From Sulfurimonas sp. (lineage in GTDB: Bacteria > Campylobacterota > Campylobacteria > Campylobacterales > Sulfurimonadaceae), in the NCBI GenBank assembly GCA_027047745.1, contig JALTUB010000150.1, positions 1-42,893 on the forward strand: DNA of 42,893 bases. Reading direction: 5' to 3'. This document shows positions 1 to 8,957 of the stretch, one piece after another (position 1 is the stretch's first letter; every line of letters begins with the position of its first letter). The notes beneath the pieces were generated by a model. The model did no database searches and was not told where the DNA came from. It saw only the letters and a list, made by a program, of their open reading frames with translations. A program made the translations under genes and the position numbers.

Positions 1-193
1 CACCACTACTTGGTTTTTCTAAACCCAACAGAAGTCTTATCAGTGTTGTTTTTCCTCCACCATTTGGTCCAATTATTGCGATATATTGACCTTTAAAAAC
101 TTCAAAAGAGACATTTGATAATATCTGTTGGCTATTAGCTTTAAAGCTAACATTTTTAACATCAAAGATAGGAACTTGAAAGCTTAGTGACAA
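1..193 (-). CDS. Metal ABC transporter ATP-binding protein (ZnuC-like), 5' part only
   Basis: This is the N-terminal 64 codons of an ABC ATPase; the rest lies beyond the left edge. Translating the minus strand from a TTG at 193 gives a Walker A motif, GPNGGGKTT, near residue 50, preceded by the usual first beta strands. The TTG start is inferred: an in-frame TAA lies three codons upstream, no ATG intervenes, and AAGG sits about 7 bases before the TTG. It overlaps the 3' end of the binding-protein gene by 10 bp, so the two are probably translationally coupled. By context it energises import of zinc or manganese at the inner membrane. The metal cannot be read from this fragment. Confidence 0.85.
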   Translation of the reverse strand, partial: MSLSFQVPIFDVKNVSFKANSQQILSNVSFEVFKGQYIAIIGPNGGGKTTLIRLLLGLEKPSSG

Positions 194-1101
194 GATAGAG
201 CCTTAGATAGTTTTAGTAAGTTTTCTTCCATGAGTTTCTCATAAGTTAAATGCTTTTTTTCTTCATCTGCTGTAATATTTCCTAAAGGTTCTAAAATATC
301 CACTTTCGTTTGCGTCTCTTTAGCAAGACTTTTTATCGCCTTATCACTCACAAAACTCTCAAAAAACAGAGTTGAAACATTATGTTCTTTTATTTCACTT
401 ATCAAGTTAATTATATTTTTAGCATTTGCCTGAGAATCTGGAGAGAGTCCACTTACTGATTTTACATGAAAATTATATGTTTCTGCTAAATATCCAAATG
501 CGTTGTGATTGACGATAATAGTATCACGGTCGCATTGTGAAAGTTTACTCTTAAAATCCTCATCCAATTTTTTCAACATTTTAAGATATTTGTCTCTGTT
601 TTTAATATATAAATTTTTATTTTTTGGAACTATTTTTATAAGCTCGTTTGTAATCAACTCGGTTGCTTTTGCCATATTTGAAAAGTTTAACCAATAGTGA
701 GGGTCAATAGCTTCATGAGAATGATGTTCATGAACTTCATCTTTTTTCAGTTCTCTTAGCTTTACAAAGTGGCTCATGTCTATTACTCTACCCTTAAAGG
801 AAAAGCCATGAGTCCACGGTTCAAGACCTGCACCACTATAAATAACTAAAGAAGCTTTTTCAATATCTGCCATGATTTTTGGTGTTGGTTCATAATCATG
901 AGGCTCTACACCAAAAGGCAAAATATTTATTATCTTTACACTTTCTCCTGCAATATGCTTCGTAATATCATAAAGTGAAAATGTAGTTAGTGCAACAATT
1001 GGTTTTGCATTTTTTACAGATAGTTGTTTTTTACTCATTGACACTGCGATTAAAGCCATAGTAACAAAAAAGATAAGAATAATAATAGTTGATTTTTTCA
1101 T
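184..1101 (-). CDS. znuA: Periplasmic metal-binding protein of an ABC transporter (ZnuA/MntA-like)
   Basis: This is a cluster A-I solute-binding protein of 305 residues, the normal size. It has an N-terminal hydrophobic signal or anchor (about residues 4-21) with no lipobox Cys. Expected metal ligands are visible: His68 in EPHDYEP, His135 in DPHYW, a further His in NHNAFGY, and an acidic residue near the C-terminus. A short His-rich loop (residues 124-129, HEHHSH) precedes the second ligand. Such loops are typical of zinc-specific members, so zinc is the more likely substrate. The ATPase gene follows with a 10-bp overlap. A TATAAT on the minus strand at 1108-1113 lies only 6 bp before the ATG, which would give an almost leaderless mRNA. 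Confidence 0.85.
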   Translation of the reverse strand: MKKSTIIILIFFVTMALIAVSMSKKQLSVKNAKPIVALTTFSLYDITKHIAGESVKIINILPFGVEPHDYEPTPKIMADIEKASLVIYSGAGLEPWTHGFSFKGRVIDMSHFVKLRELKKDEVHEHHSHEAIDPHYWLNFSNMAKATELITNELIKIVPKNKNLYIKNRDKYLKMLKKLDEDFKSKLSQCDRDTIIVNHNAFGYLAETYNFHVKSVSGLSPDSQANAKNIINLISEIKEHNVSTLFFESFVSDKAIKSLAKETQTKVDILEPLGNITADEEKKHLTYEKLMEENLLKLSKALSCH

Positions 1102-1175
1102 AATGAAATTATACCCTATTTTGTTATATGAATTTTTTTAGATATAATTCCCCACTTTAATTTAGGAAATGATAT

Positions 1176-1508
1176 ATGACTACAAGTCTTTTACTTATCG
1201 TCCAGATAGTATTAGTTATTATTTTAGTAATAGCAGTGCTACTTCAAAAAAGCTCAAGTATTGGGCTTGGTGCATACAGTGGCTCAAACGAGTCTGTCTT
1301 TGGGGCGAAAGGTCCAAATAGTTTTTTAGCAAAAACAACTTTTACAATTGGTTTACTGTTTGTAATCAACACTATTACTCTTGGGTATATGTATTCTCAA
1401 GATAAGCAAACATCAGTTGTAGATAAAATTGTAGAAAAAGCAGATGTAACTGCTCCAGTAGCAGCTCCAGCAGATACAAAAACAGATAAACCTGTAACAA
1501 AGCAATAG
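1176..1508 (+). CDS. secG: Preprotein translocase subunit SecG
   Basis: Small inner-membrane subunit of the SecYEG channel, which aids SecA-driven export. The 110-residue product has two membrane helices (about 4-22 and 51-71) joined by the conserved segment containing LLQKSSSIGLGAYSG and the FGAKG motif. The C-terminal tail (about 80-110) is low-complexity (Ala, Pro, Thr, Lys), as is common in SecG. The start is preceded by AGGAAA, and TATAAT at 1143-1148 is a probable -10. It begins the secG-frr-pyrE series with gaps of 17 and 5 bp, which looks like one operon. Confidence 0.95.
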   Translation: MTTSLLLIVQIVLVIILVIAVLLQKSSSIGLGAYSGSNESVFGAKGPNSFLAKTTFTIGLLFVINTITLGYMYSQDKQTSVVDKIVEKADVTAPVAAPADTKTDKPVTKQ

Positions 1509-1525
1509 AATTTCAAGGAAACATA

Positions 1526-2083
1526 ATGCTCAACGAAATATATAGCCAATGTGAAGAGAAGATGCAAGGTAGCATAGAACATATGCAAAGAGATTTTAAA
1601 ACACTTAGAACAGGTAAGGTTACTACATCTGTTTTAGATAATGTTAAAATCGACTACTATGGTACTCCAACACCTTTAGACCAAGTAGGTTCTGTTATCG
1701 CAACAGATGCTACTACTATCGTAGTTAACCCTTGGGAAAAGAACCTTCTTGGAGATGTAGAGTCTGCAATACAAGCAGCAAATATCGGTGTAAACCCAAA
1801 TAGTGATGGTGAACAAATCAAACTATTTTTTCCTGCTATGACAGTTGAACAGCGTAAAGAGTCTGTAAAGCAGATGAAAGGTATGGGAGAGAATGCAAAA
1901 GTTTCTATCAGAAATGATAGACGAGATGCAAATGATAAAATCAAAAAACTTGAAAAAGACAAAGAAATCACAGCAGATGATTCTAAATCAGCACAAGACA
2001 AGGTACAAAAAATTACAGATAAATTTATCTCAAATATAGACAGCATCTTAAAAGAAAAAGAAGCTGAAATTTTAAAAGTTTAA
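1526..2083 (+). CDS. frr: Ribosome recycling factor
   Basis: This factor dissociates the post-termination ribosome together with EF-G. At 185 residues it is the standard family length. The family signature is present: the N-terminal helix with FKTLRTGKVTTSVLD, the hinge region with YYGTPTPLDQVGSV, and the C-terminal helical bundle with the SIRNDRRDANDKIKKLEKD stretch. It lies 17 bp after secG and 5 bp before pyrE on the same strand, and AAGGAAAC precedes the ATG as ribosome-binding site. Confidence 0.97.
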   Translation: MLNEIYSQCEEKMQGSIEHMQRDFKTLRTGKVTTSVLDNVKIDYYGTPTPLDQVGSVIATDATTIVVNPWEKNLLGDVESAIQAANIGVNPNSDGEQIKLFFPAMTVEQRKESVKQMKGMGENAKVSIRNDRRDANDKIKKLEKDKEITADDSKSAQDKVQKITDKFISNIDSILKEKEAEILKV

Positions 2084-2088
2084 TCCTC

Positions 2089-2697
2089 ATGGATATTAAA
2101 AAAATATATATGGATGCAGATGCTCTTTTAGAGGGGCATTTTAAACTTAGCAGTGGAAACCATTCGCAATTTTACCTACAATCAGCAAAAGTGCTTGAAA
2201 ATCCACAAACTGCTAAACTTTTAGCAGATGAACTTGCAAAAAATATTAAAGCAAGTGGGCTTGAGATAGATACTGTATGCGCACCTGCTTTAGGTGGACT
2301 TATCGCAGGTTTTGCACTTGCTAGCGCTCTTAATGTTAGAAGTATATTTGCTGAGAGAGTTGATGGTAAGATGAGCATTCGCCGTGGATTTGAGATAAAA
2401 TCAGGTGAAAAAGTTCTTATGTGTGAAGATATTATCACAACTGGTGGTAGTGCTATGGAAGCGGCGGCTGTTGTAAAAGAGCTTGGTGGAGAGATAGTTG
2501 GTGTTGCTGCACTTGCAAATCGTGGTTTTTGTCATAGAGAAGATAGTGATATAGAGACAAAAACAAACTGTAAACTTCCTCAAGACATTCCATTTTTTGC
2601 CTTAGCTGATTTTACATTTGAGATGTATGCTCCAGAGGAGTGTCCACTTTGTAAAGATGGCAGTGAAGCTATAAAACCAGGTTCAAGAGGAAATTAG
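2089..2697 (+). CDS. pyrE: Orotate phosphoribosyltransferase
   Basis: Catalyses orotate plus PRPP to orotidine 5'-phosphate in pyrimidine synthesis. The PRPP-binding motif LMCEDIITTGGSA is at residues 110-122. The catalytic loop contains RVDGKMSIRRGF (about 90-101), and FKLSSGNHSQFY near residue 18 is the usual N-terminal signature. The length of 202 residues fits the PyrE subgroup found in epsilonproteobacteria. It is the third gene of the secG-frr-pyrE series. It ends 9 bp from the convergent antiporter gene. Confidence 0.95.
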   Translation: MDIKKIYMDADALLEGHFKLSSGNHSQFYLQSAKVLENPQTAKLLADELAKNIKASGLEIDTVCAPALGGLIAGFALASALNVRSIFAERVDGKMSIRRGFEIKSGEKVLMCEDIITTGGSAMEAAAVVKELGGEIVGVAALANRGFCHREDSDIETKTNCKLPQDIPFFALADFTFEMYAPEECPLCKDGSEAIKPGSRGN

Positions 2698-2706
2698 TTT
2701 ATATTT

Positions 2707-4329
2707 CTAACGATATTTGAGCTGGCAACTCATTGCTCGCTCAACTAAAACTCTAGCCACCTCAACTTTTCCATCAACAACAAGAGGGCTTTTTAACTTT
2801 TTCAAGCGTACTCTTTCTTCTTTTGAAACAACTTTTACGATTATATTTGCCTCTTTTGTTTGTTCTAATATAGCTTCACAGATAAGTTGCTTTTTATCTG
2901 GATTGTCTAGTGTTACGATGATAGTTGCAGAATCCTTTACATGAAGTGCTTCAATGATAGAACGCTTAGACATATCTCCTAGATAGACTTCTTCATGCTT
3001 TTTCAAAGCTTCTTTTACATGTTTTGGAGAGTTATCTACTATTATATATTCCATACCATACTCATCTAAATGCTGTGTTACAAATTTTCCAACAACTCCA
3101 TATCCACAGATAATAATATGATCCTTGCGTCCAACAAGATCAGAAACCTCTGGAATAGATGATTTTGACCTAATAATATATTCAGCAACTTTTTTTACAT
3201 GAGGAATAAAAAATGGAGTTACCAACATCGAAAAGATAACCACAAGGACTAAAAGAGAAACAAGCTCTTTATCTAAAAGATTTCCAGCACTAGCTAAAGC
3301 AAAGATTACAAAAGAGAACTCTCCGACCTGAGCGATTGCAAGACCTGCTTTTAGACCCGTTAAAGGTTTATAAGTTATAGCTACAACAACAAGAGTAATA
3401 ACTGTTTTTAGTACAAAAACCATAGCAAATAGAGCCAAAATCAAAGCAAACTTATCAACAAACATCACAGCATCAACTTTCATTCCAACTACTACAAAGA
3501 AAATTCCAAGTAAAATATCTTTAAACGGTGCTATATCAGCCTCAACTTTGTAGTGATACTTTGTCTCGGCGATAATCATACCTGCAATAAAAGCACCCAA
3601 AGAGTATGTGAAGCCCATAAAATGTGCAAGAAGTGCCGTTGCAGTTACTATAAATAGTACAGATGCCATAAAAAGCTCATCTAACTCACTTGTTGCTGAA
3701 AAGTGTAAAAGCCACTCTATAATCTTTCTTCCTACTGTAAACATGACTAAAAGTACAACAAAAGCACTACCAAAGGTATGAAGTAAAATTGTACTAATGC
3801 TATCATTACCTTCTTTTGATAAAAAGCCTATAAGTATCAAGATAGGGATAACAGCAATATCTTGAAAGATGAGTATTCCTGTAGCTCTTTGCCCATATGA
3901 AGCATATATCTCTTTTGATTGTTTCAGATATGTTAGCACTACTGCTGTTGAAGACAGAGAAAAGGCGAGGGCTATCATCAATGAGGAGAGATAATCTATA
4001 AAAAATATATAGTGAGAGATGCTAAAAACAGCCACCACAGTTAAAACGACCTGTGCCAAACCATTACCAAAGATGAGCATTTTCATAGTTCTCATTTTAG
4101 TTAGTGATATTTCCAGACCAATAGTAAACATTAAAAACACGATACCAAATTCACTAATGTGTTCAAGCTCATGAGAGTTAGCATCTTTATGTAAATCAAA
4201 CATATATGAAAGAACAATTCCTGTAAAAATGTATCCGATGATAGGCGATATTTTCACTCGTTTTAACAAAAGGTTTAAAACTGTAGAAACACCAAGTACA
4301 AACACTACATATAAAAGTATATTATCCAT
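2707..4329 (-). CDS. Kef-type monovalent cation:proton antiporter (CPA2) with RCK domain
   Basis: This is an inner-membrane CPA2 antiporter. Residues 1 to about 385 form some 12 hydrophobic helices, with CPA2 sequences such as FTIGLEIS, FSLSSTAVVLTYLKQ and FQDIAVIP. A soluble TrkA-N/RCK nucleotide-binding domain follows from about residue 404, with the glycine-rich HIIICGYGVVGKF, so activity is likely gated by NAD(H) or a related ligand. The full 540 residues match KefB/KefC-type proteins that lack the longer C-terminal tail. It probably exchanges K+ (or Na+) for H+. It is transcribed alone, convergent with pyrE and divergent from pyrG. Confidence 0.88.
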   Translation of the reverse strand: MDNILLYVVFVLGVSTVLNLLLKRVKISPIIGYIFTGIVLSYMFDLHKDANSHELEHISEFGIVFLMFTIGLEISLTKMRTMKMLIFGNGLAQVVLTVVAVFSISHYIFFIDYLSSLMIALAFSLSSTAVVLTYLKQSKEIYASYGQRATGILIFQDIAVIPILILIGFLSKEGNDSISTILLHTFGSAFVVLLVMFTVGRKIIEWLLHFSATSELDELFMASVLFIVTATALLAHFMGFTYSLGAFIAGMIIAETKYHYKVEADIAPFKDILLGIFFVVVGMKVDAVMFVDKFALILALFAMVFVLKTVITLVVVAITYKPLTGLKAGLAIAQVGEFSFVIFALASAGNLLDKELVSLLVLVVIFSMLVTPFFIPHVKKVAEYIIRSKSSIPEVSDLVGRKDHIIICGYGVVGKFVTQHLDEYGMEYIIVDNSPKHVKEALKKHEEVYLGDMSKRSIIEALHVKDSATIIVTLDNPDKKQLICEAILEQTKEANIIVKVVSKEERVRLKKLKSPLVVDGKVEVARVLVERAMSCQLKYR

Positions 4330-4439
4330 TTTTCATCTCTTTGTTTATTTTTTAAGTGATATTTGGATTATAACAGATTTTAAGAGATTTTATAATATAA
4401 TCGCAAATTAATAAATAGATTTTACATGGAGATTTTTAT

Positions 4440-6059
4440 ATGACTAAATACATTTTTGTAACTGGTGGAGTTTTAAGCTCTCTTGGAAAAGGGATTACTG
4501 CTGCGAGTGTTGGAACACTTTTAAAACACTCTGGTATAAATGTAGGTATGTTAAAAATCGATCCATACATAAATGTTGACCCTGGAACTATGAGTCCTTT
4601 AGAACATGGGGAAGTATTTGTTACAAAAGATGGTGCAGAGACTGACCTTGACATAGGAAACTATGAGCGATTTTTGGATGCTTCTTTTTTAAAATCATCT
4701 AACTTCACAACTGGGCAAGTTTACTCAAGCGTTATAGAGCGTGAGAGAGCTGGTGGTTACCTTGGTCAAACTATCCAAGTTATTCCTCATATCGTTGGTG
4801 AGATTGTAAATCGTATCAAGTTAGCTGGTGAAGGTCATGATATATTGCTTGTAGAGCTTGGTGGAACTGTTGGAGATATAGAAGGACTTCCCTTTATGGA
4901 AGCGATTCGTCAAATGAAACATGATGATGATGTTGAGGGAACTTTTTTTATCCATGTTACTCTTATCCCTTACATTAAAGCAGCTGGTGAATTAAAATCC
5001 AAACCAACACAACACTCTGTTCAAGAACTCCGTCGTATCGGTATTACCCCTCAGATGATTATTGCTAGAAGTGAAAATGCTTTACCTAAAACTTTTAAGA
5101 AAAAACTTGCGATGAGCTGTGATGTTTCAACAGATAGTGTTGTAGAAGCTCTTGATGCTGCAACTATTTACGATATTCCAGTCACATTTTTAAGACAAAA
5201 CATCTTAAAACCAATATCTAAAGAGCTAAATCTTGGTGAAATAGACCCAGATATGGAAGAGTGGGATATATTGGTTAAAAAAATCGTTCAACCAAAGAAC
5301 AAAACTGTTATTGGCTTTGTAGGAAAATATCTTGAACTTAAAGAAGCATATAAATCACTCACAGAATCTCTTATCCACTGTGGCGCTCATCTTGATACTA
5401 GAGTTGAGATTAATTGGGTTGATGCTGAAGAGATAGAGGAGAGAGGGGCTGAGGCTCTTTTAGGAGATTGTGACAGCGTTTTAGTCGCTGGTGGATTTGG
5501 TAGCCGTGGTGTTGAGGGTAAGATTCAAGCTATAGAGTATGCTCGTGTAAACAAAGTTCCATATCTTGGTATCTGTCTAGGTATGCAACTAACACTTGTT
5601 GAGTATGCTAGAAATGTACTTGGACTTGAGGGTGCGAACTCTATTGAGTTTGATGAGAACACGCCTCACCCTATGGTTTATCTTATAGATAACTTTTTAG
5701 ACCAGAGTGGAGATGCACAACTTAGAACACACAAATCCCCAATGGGAGGAACTCTTCGTTTAGGTGAATACCCATGTGAAACAAAAGATGGTTCACTTAT
5801 CCAAAAAGCTTACAATGGTGAAAAAGTTATCTATGAGCGTCACCGTCATCGTTATGAAGCAAATCCTGCTTACAGAAAACAGCTTGAAGATGCTGGAATG
5901 ATAGTTACTGGTGAATCAAATGGTTTGATTGAGACTGTTGAGATAGAGGGTCATCCATGGTTTTTAGGTGTACAATTTCATCCAGAGTTTACATCACGCC
6001 TGCAAACCCCAAATGCTTCTATACTTGCTTTTGTTGAGGCTAGTTTAAACGCAGAGTAG
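4440..6059 (+). CDS. pyrG: CTP synthase
   Basis: Converts UTP to CTP using ATP and glutamine. The N-terminal synthetase domain begins with KYIFVTGGVLSSLGKGITAA, carrying the P-loop. The C-terminal class I glutamine amidotransferase domain shows the nucleophile Cys in YLGICLGMQL and the His/Glu pair in QFHPEFTSR. At 539 residues it is full length. It stands alone on the plus strand, divergent from the antiporter; the 110-bp gap holds a TATAAT (about 4395) and a GGAG ribosome-binding site. A small uncharacterised gene converges on its end. Confidence 0.97.
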   Translation: MTKYIFVTGGVLSSLGKGITAASVGTLLKHSGINVGMLKIDPYINVDPGTMSPLEHGEVFVTKDGAETDLDIGNYERFLDASFLKSSNFTTGQVYSSVIERERAGGYLGQTIQVIPHIVGEIVNRIKLAGEGHDILLVELGGTVGDIEGLPFMEAIRQMKHDDDVEGTFFIHVTLIPYIKAAGELKSKPTQHSVQELRRIGITPQMIIARSENALPKTFKKKLAMSCDVSTDSVVEALDAATIYDIPVTFLRQNILKPISKELNLGEIDPDMEEWDILVKKIVQPKNKTVIGFVGKYLELKEAYKSLTESLIHCGAHLDTRVEINWVDAEEIEERGAEALLGDCDSVLVAGGFGSRGVEGKIQAIEYARVNKVPYLGICLGMQLTLVEYARNVLGLEGANSIEFDENTPHPMVYLIDNFLDQSGDAQLRTHKSPMGGTLRLGEYPCETKDGSLIQKAYNGEKVIYERHRHRYEANPAYRKQLEDAGMIVTGESNGLIETVEIEGHPWFLGVQFHPEFTSRLQTPNASILAFVEASLNAE

Positions 6060-6069
6060 TTTTTAAGAA

Positions 6070-6348
6070 CTACTCTTCTTCTTTCTTGTTATCTTCTACA
6101 AATTTTTCAGTTCGTTTTGGATCCACTTTTGGAAAAGGGAAAAAAGGTTTAAAAACTTTGCTAGATAAGGTTTTAGCATTTTCTAATGCATCAATTTTAT
6201 CTAAAGATGTTTTAGCAAGCTTACCAAAAAGTGGCATTTTCGTTGTTAAACCATAAGTTATATCAAGCATTCTATCCATCACATGAGTATTGTCATTTGC
6301 TTGGGCTTCTTTAAATCTTTCTTTAATCGTTTCTTTTGTAATTGTCAT
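6070..6348 (-). CDS. Small uncharacterised protein
   Basis: I do not recognise a family. The product is 92 residues, soluble, with no signal or membrane segment. It is helical at the start (TITKETIKERFKEAQ), has a Phe/Pro-rich middle (FKPFFPFPK) and a strongly charged tail ending DNKKEEE. I place the start at the ATG at 6348 rather than the one at 6360, because GGAAAG lies 5 bp before the inner ATG and nothing suitable precedes the outer one. A minus-strand TATAAT at 6392-6397 is a likely -10. It converges on pyrG with an 10-bp gap, and its 5' side faces the accessory Fic gene. Confidence 0.6.
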   Translation of the reverse strand: MTITKETIKERFKEAQANDNTHVMDRMLDITYGLTTKMPLFGKLAKTSLDKIDALENAKTLSSKVFKPFFPFPKVDPKRTEKFVEDNKKEEE

Positions 6349-6507
6349 TATACTTTCCATTATTAAATTTTATTAGCTAGTGCTAGTCAATATTATACTA
6401 TGATTTAAAAAAAATCAAAGCTAAAGACTATAAATCTGGTCAAATAGTTTAAGCTAATTATCGCTAAAATAATATAAATTTAACTATTTTATATTAAAAG
6501 GTGCATT

Positions 6508-7281
6508 GTGCAAAAATTATTGGATCAAATTCACCAAAAAAAAGAACAATTAGATAAATCAAGACCATTATCTGATGCACAAGTAAAAAATCTAAAAAAT
6601 GTATATGATATTCAACTCACCTATAATTCTAATGCCATTGAAGGTTCAACATTAACTTACAGTGAAACCAAACTTATTTTAAATGAGGGTATCACTATAG
6701 GTGGTAAGAGTATGAATGAGCATTTAGAAGTTATTAATCATAAAGAAGCTATTAGTTTCATCGAAGAGCTTGCAAATATTGATACCAAAGAAATCAGACT
6801 CATAGATATAAAAAATTTGCACCATTTGGTTTTAAGAGGAATTGACAATAAAAATGCTGGAGCATATAGAACGCAGAATATTGGTGTTGTTAAAAGTGAT
6901 GGAGAGATACATAGTTTTACAGAGCCTTTAAAGATAGAAGATGAGATGAATGAGTTTATAAAATGGCTTCATTTTCAAACAATAGAAGAACCAATACTAC
7001 TTGCTACATTAGTACACTTAAAATTTGTATCTATCCATCCATTTATTGATGGCAACGGAAGAACTGCAAGACTACTGATGAATTTGGTTTTACTACAAAA
7101 TGCTTATCCTCAAGCTATCATCAAGGTATCTAACAGAGCAGAGTATATTCAAGCAGTTGAGACATATCAGCAGAGTAGCGACAATAATTATAGTGATTTT
7201 TATAAGGTGGTTCTACAAAGTGTGAATGACAGTTTAGATCTCTACTCAAAAATTGTTACAGATAATATACAAGTAATTTAG
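6508..7281 (+). CDS. Fic-domain protein, class II (N-terminal inhibitory helix)
   Basis: This is a putative protein AMPylator or related nucleotidyl transferase. The catalytic Fic motif HPFIDGNGRTAR spans residues 177-188, with the nucleophilic His177 and anion-binding Gly-Asn-Gly-Arg intact. The motif SNAIEG at residues 41-46 matches the (S/T)xxxE(G/N) inhibitory helix that blocks ATP binding in autoinhibited Fic proteins. Being N-terminal in the same chain, it makes this a class II enzyme. At 257 residues it lacks the wHTH domain of longer Fic proteins. The start is GTG with AAAAGG before it. A stub of a serine recombinase follows directly, so the gene probably came with a mobile element. 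The target is unknown. Confidence 0.88.
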   Translation: MQKLLDQIHQKKEQLDKSRPLSDAQVKNLKNVYDIQLTYNSNAIEGSTLTYSETKLILNEGITIGGKSMNEHLEVINHKEAISFIEELANIDTKEIRLIDIKNLHHLVLRGIDNKNAGAYRTQNIGVVKSDGEIHSFTEPLKIEDEMNEFIKWLHFQTIEEPILLATLVHLKFVSIHPFIDGNGRTARLLMNLVLLQNAYPQAIIKVSNRAEYIQAVETYQQSSDNNYSDFYKVVLQSVNDSLDLYSKIVTDNIQVI

Positions 7282-7290
7282 GCTAAAGCA

Positions 7291-7329
7291 ATGATTATAG
7301 GCTATATCAAAGTAAGTACAGAACAGTAA
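7291..7329 (+). pseudogene. N-terminal stub of a serine site-specific recombinase
   Basis: This 12-codon reading frame encodes MIIGYIKVSTEQ and then TAA. It matches the conserved start of resolvase/invertase-type serine recombinases (GYxRVSTxxQ), whose Ser in VST is the catalytic nucleophile. Nothing recognisable as recombinase follows: the next 20 bases lead straight into the recJ ribosome-binding site. The stub lies 9 bp after the Fic stop codon. I read it as the scar of a deleted integration module. The short length means chance cannot be excluded, but seven of the consensus positions fit in order. Confidence 0.55.
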
Positions 7330-7348
7330 TTAATGGAGAAGAATAAAA

Positions 7349-8935
7349 ATGTCCAATACAAAACTACTAAGTAAAAATGATGTGTATAATCTACTCTCAC
7401 AAAGATTTGAGGGTGAAGATAAAAGATTATCACAGATACCAAACCCTGCCCTACTTCTAAATGCTTCAGATGCAGCAAAAAAAATATCTGAAGCTATACA
7501 AACTAACAAAAAGATAACACTTGTTGGTGATTATGATGTTGATGGTGTTAGTTCTACTGCTATCATGATTGACTTTTTTAGGCAGATTCCTTATCCTCTT
7601 GAAGCTATTATTCCAAACCGTTTTAGAGATGGTTATGGAGTTAGTCCAACAGTTCTTGAGAGAATAGATGCAGATTTAGTCATAACTGTTGATAATGGCA
7701 TCGCAGCAAATGGGGCTGCTGGTATATGTAAAGAGAGAGGTATAGACCTAATCATAACAGACCATCATACCCCATCAGAGAACTTGCCAGATGCTCTTTA
7801 TATCGTAGATCCAAAACTTGAAGCTTGTTCATACCCTTTTAAAGAGATTTGTGGGGCAGAAGTTGCATGGTTACTTTTGGCACTTGTAAAAAAAGAGCTA
7901 AAGTTAGATATTGACATGAAGCAGTTTTTAGATATTTTAGCTATTGCAATCATTGCAGATATAATGCCTTTAGTTGATATAAATAGAACCTTAGTAAAAG
8001 AGGGGCTAAAACTCATGCAAACATCTTCAAGACCCTCATCAATTATCATTAGAGACTTTTTAAACAAATCTAATATTACCAGTGAAGATATTGCATTCTC
8101 TATCGCTCCTCGCATAAATTCAGCTGGAAGATTAGAAGATGCATCTATAGCACTTGATTTTTATACTGCAACTGATACAAATAAAGCTTACAAACAGTTT
8201 GAACTCTTGGGCAAACTTAATGATTTGAGAAAAGAGACTGAAGCACAGACGACATTACAAGCTATAAACTCAGTTGATGATAATGACAGCATAATAGTTG
8301 TAGCAGGAGATGGCTGGCATGAAGGTGTTGTAGGGATTGTAGCCTCTCGTTTGGTTGATAAGTTTGGCAAACCTGCTATAGTTTTGAGCATCAACAAAGA
8401 TGAAGCGAAAGGGAGTGCTAGAAGCATTGGTGAAGTTAGTATTTATGAGCTAATCAAACAAAGTGAACAGTTGTTAAGTAAATTTGGTGGGCATAAAATG
8501 GCTGCTGGTTTAGGGCTTAAGAAGGAAGATATTGTTCTCTTTAAAAATGAAATAAATAAAAATGCGTCTAAGCTTAATCCAAATGATTTTATCCCAAAAG
8601 AAGATGTTTTAGGCATGATAAGTAGCGAAGATATAGACCTAGAGTTACTTGAACTGCTTGATAGCTTTGAACCATTTGGAGAGGCTAACAATCGTCCAGT
8701 GTTTCTTCTTAAAGATGCAGAAGTTGTCTCCATAAAACTAATGGGTGCTGATAAGTCACATTCAAGAATCGAAGTAAGACAATTTCCACATCAAAGAAAA
8801 ACAGTTGAAATCATTGCGTTTAGAAGAGTTTTTGAAATGCCTAAAAATAGAAAAATCACTTGTAGTTATAGCGTATCTAAAAATGAATTTAATGGAAAAA
8901 CCAGACCTCAACTGCTTTTAAACAAAATGTACTAA
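7349..8935 (+). CDS. recJ: Single-strand DNA 5'-3' exonuclease RecJ
   Basis: RecJ degrades single-stranded DNA 5' to 3' in recombination and mismatch repair. The DHH phosphoesterase motifs are present: VGDYDVDGVSST (residues 59-70), Asp115 in TVDNG, and DHH at 138-140. The DHHA1 domain carries FGGHKMAAGLGLK, and an OB-fold-like C-terminal region follows. At 528 residues it has the usual length of epsilonproteobacterial RecJ. GGAGAA lies before the ATG. The following gene starts 22 bp downstream and may be co-transcribed. Confidence 0.95.
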   Translation: MSNTKLLSKNDVYNLLSQRFEGEDKRLSQIPNPALLLNASDAAKKISEAIQTNKKITLVGDYDVDGVSSTAIMIDFFRQIPYPLEAIIPNRFRDGYGVSPTVLERIDADLVITVDNGIAANGAAGICKERGIDLIITDHHTPSENLPDALYIVDPKLEACSYPFKEICGAEVAWLLLALVKKELKLDIDMKQFLDILAIAIIADIMPLVDINRTLVKEGLKLMQTSSRPSSIIIRDFLNKSNITSEDIAFSIAPRINSAGRLEDASIALDFYTATDTNKAYKQFELLGKLNDLRKETEAQTTLQAINSVDDNDSIIVVAGDGWHEGVVGIVASRLVDKFGKPAIVLSINKDEAKGSARSIGEVSIYELIKQSEQLLSKFGGHKMAAGLGLKKEDIVLFKNEINKNASKLNPNDFIPKEDVLGMISSEDIDLELLELLDSFEPFGEANNRPVFLLKDAEVVSIKLMGADKSHSRIEVRQFPHQRKTVEIIAFRRVFEMPKNRKITCSYSVSKNEFNGKTRPQLLLNKMY

Positions 8936-8957
8936 AATACTATAAAAGGAGAAAGTT

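Noticed and set aside
6501..7350. Fic gene as part of a toxin-antitoxin pair with a separate antitoxin
   Set aside because: The inhibitory motif SNAIEG is inside the same protein, and no small upstream antitoxin frame is present.
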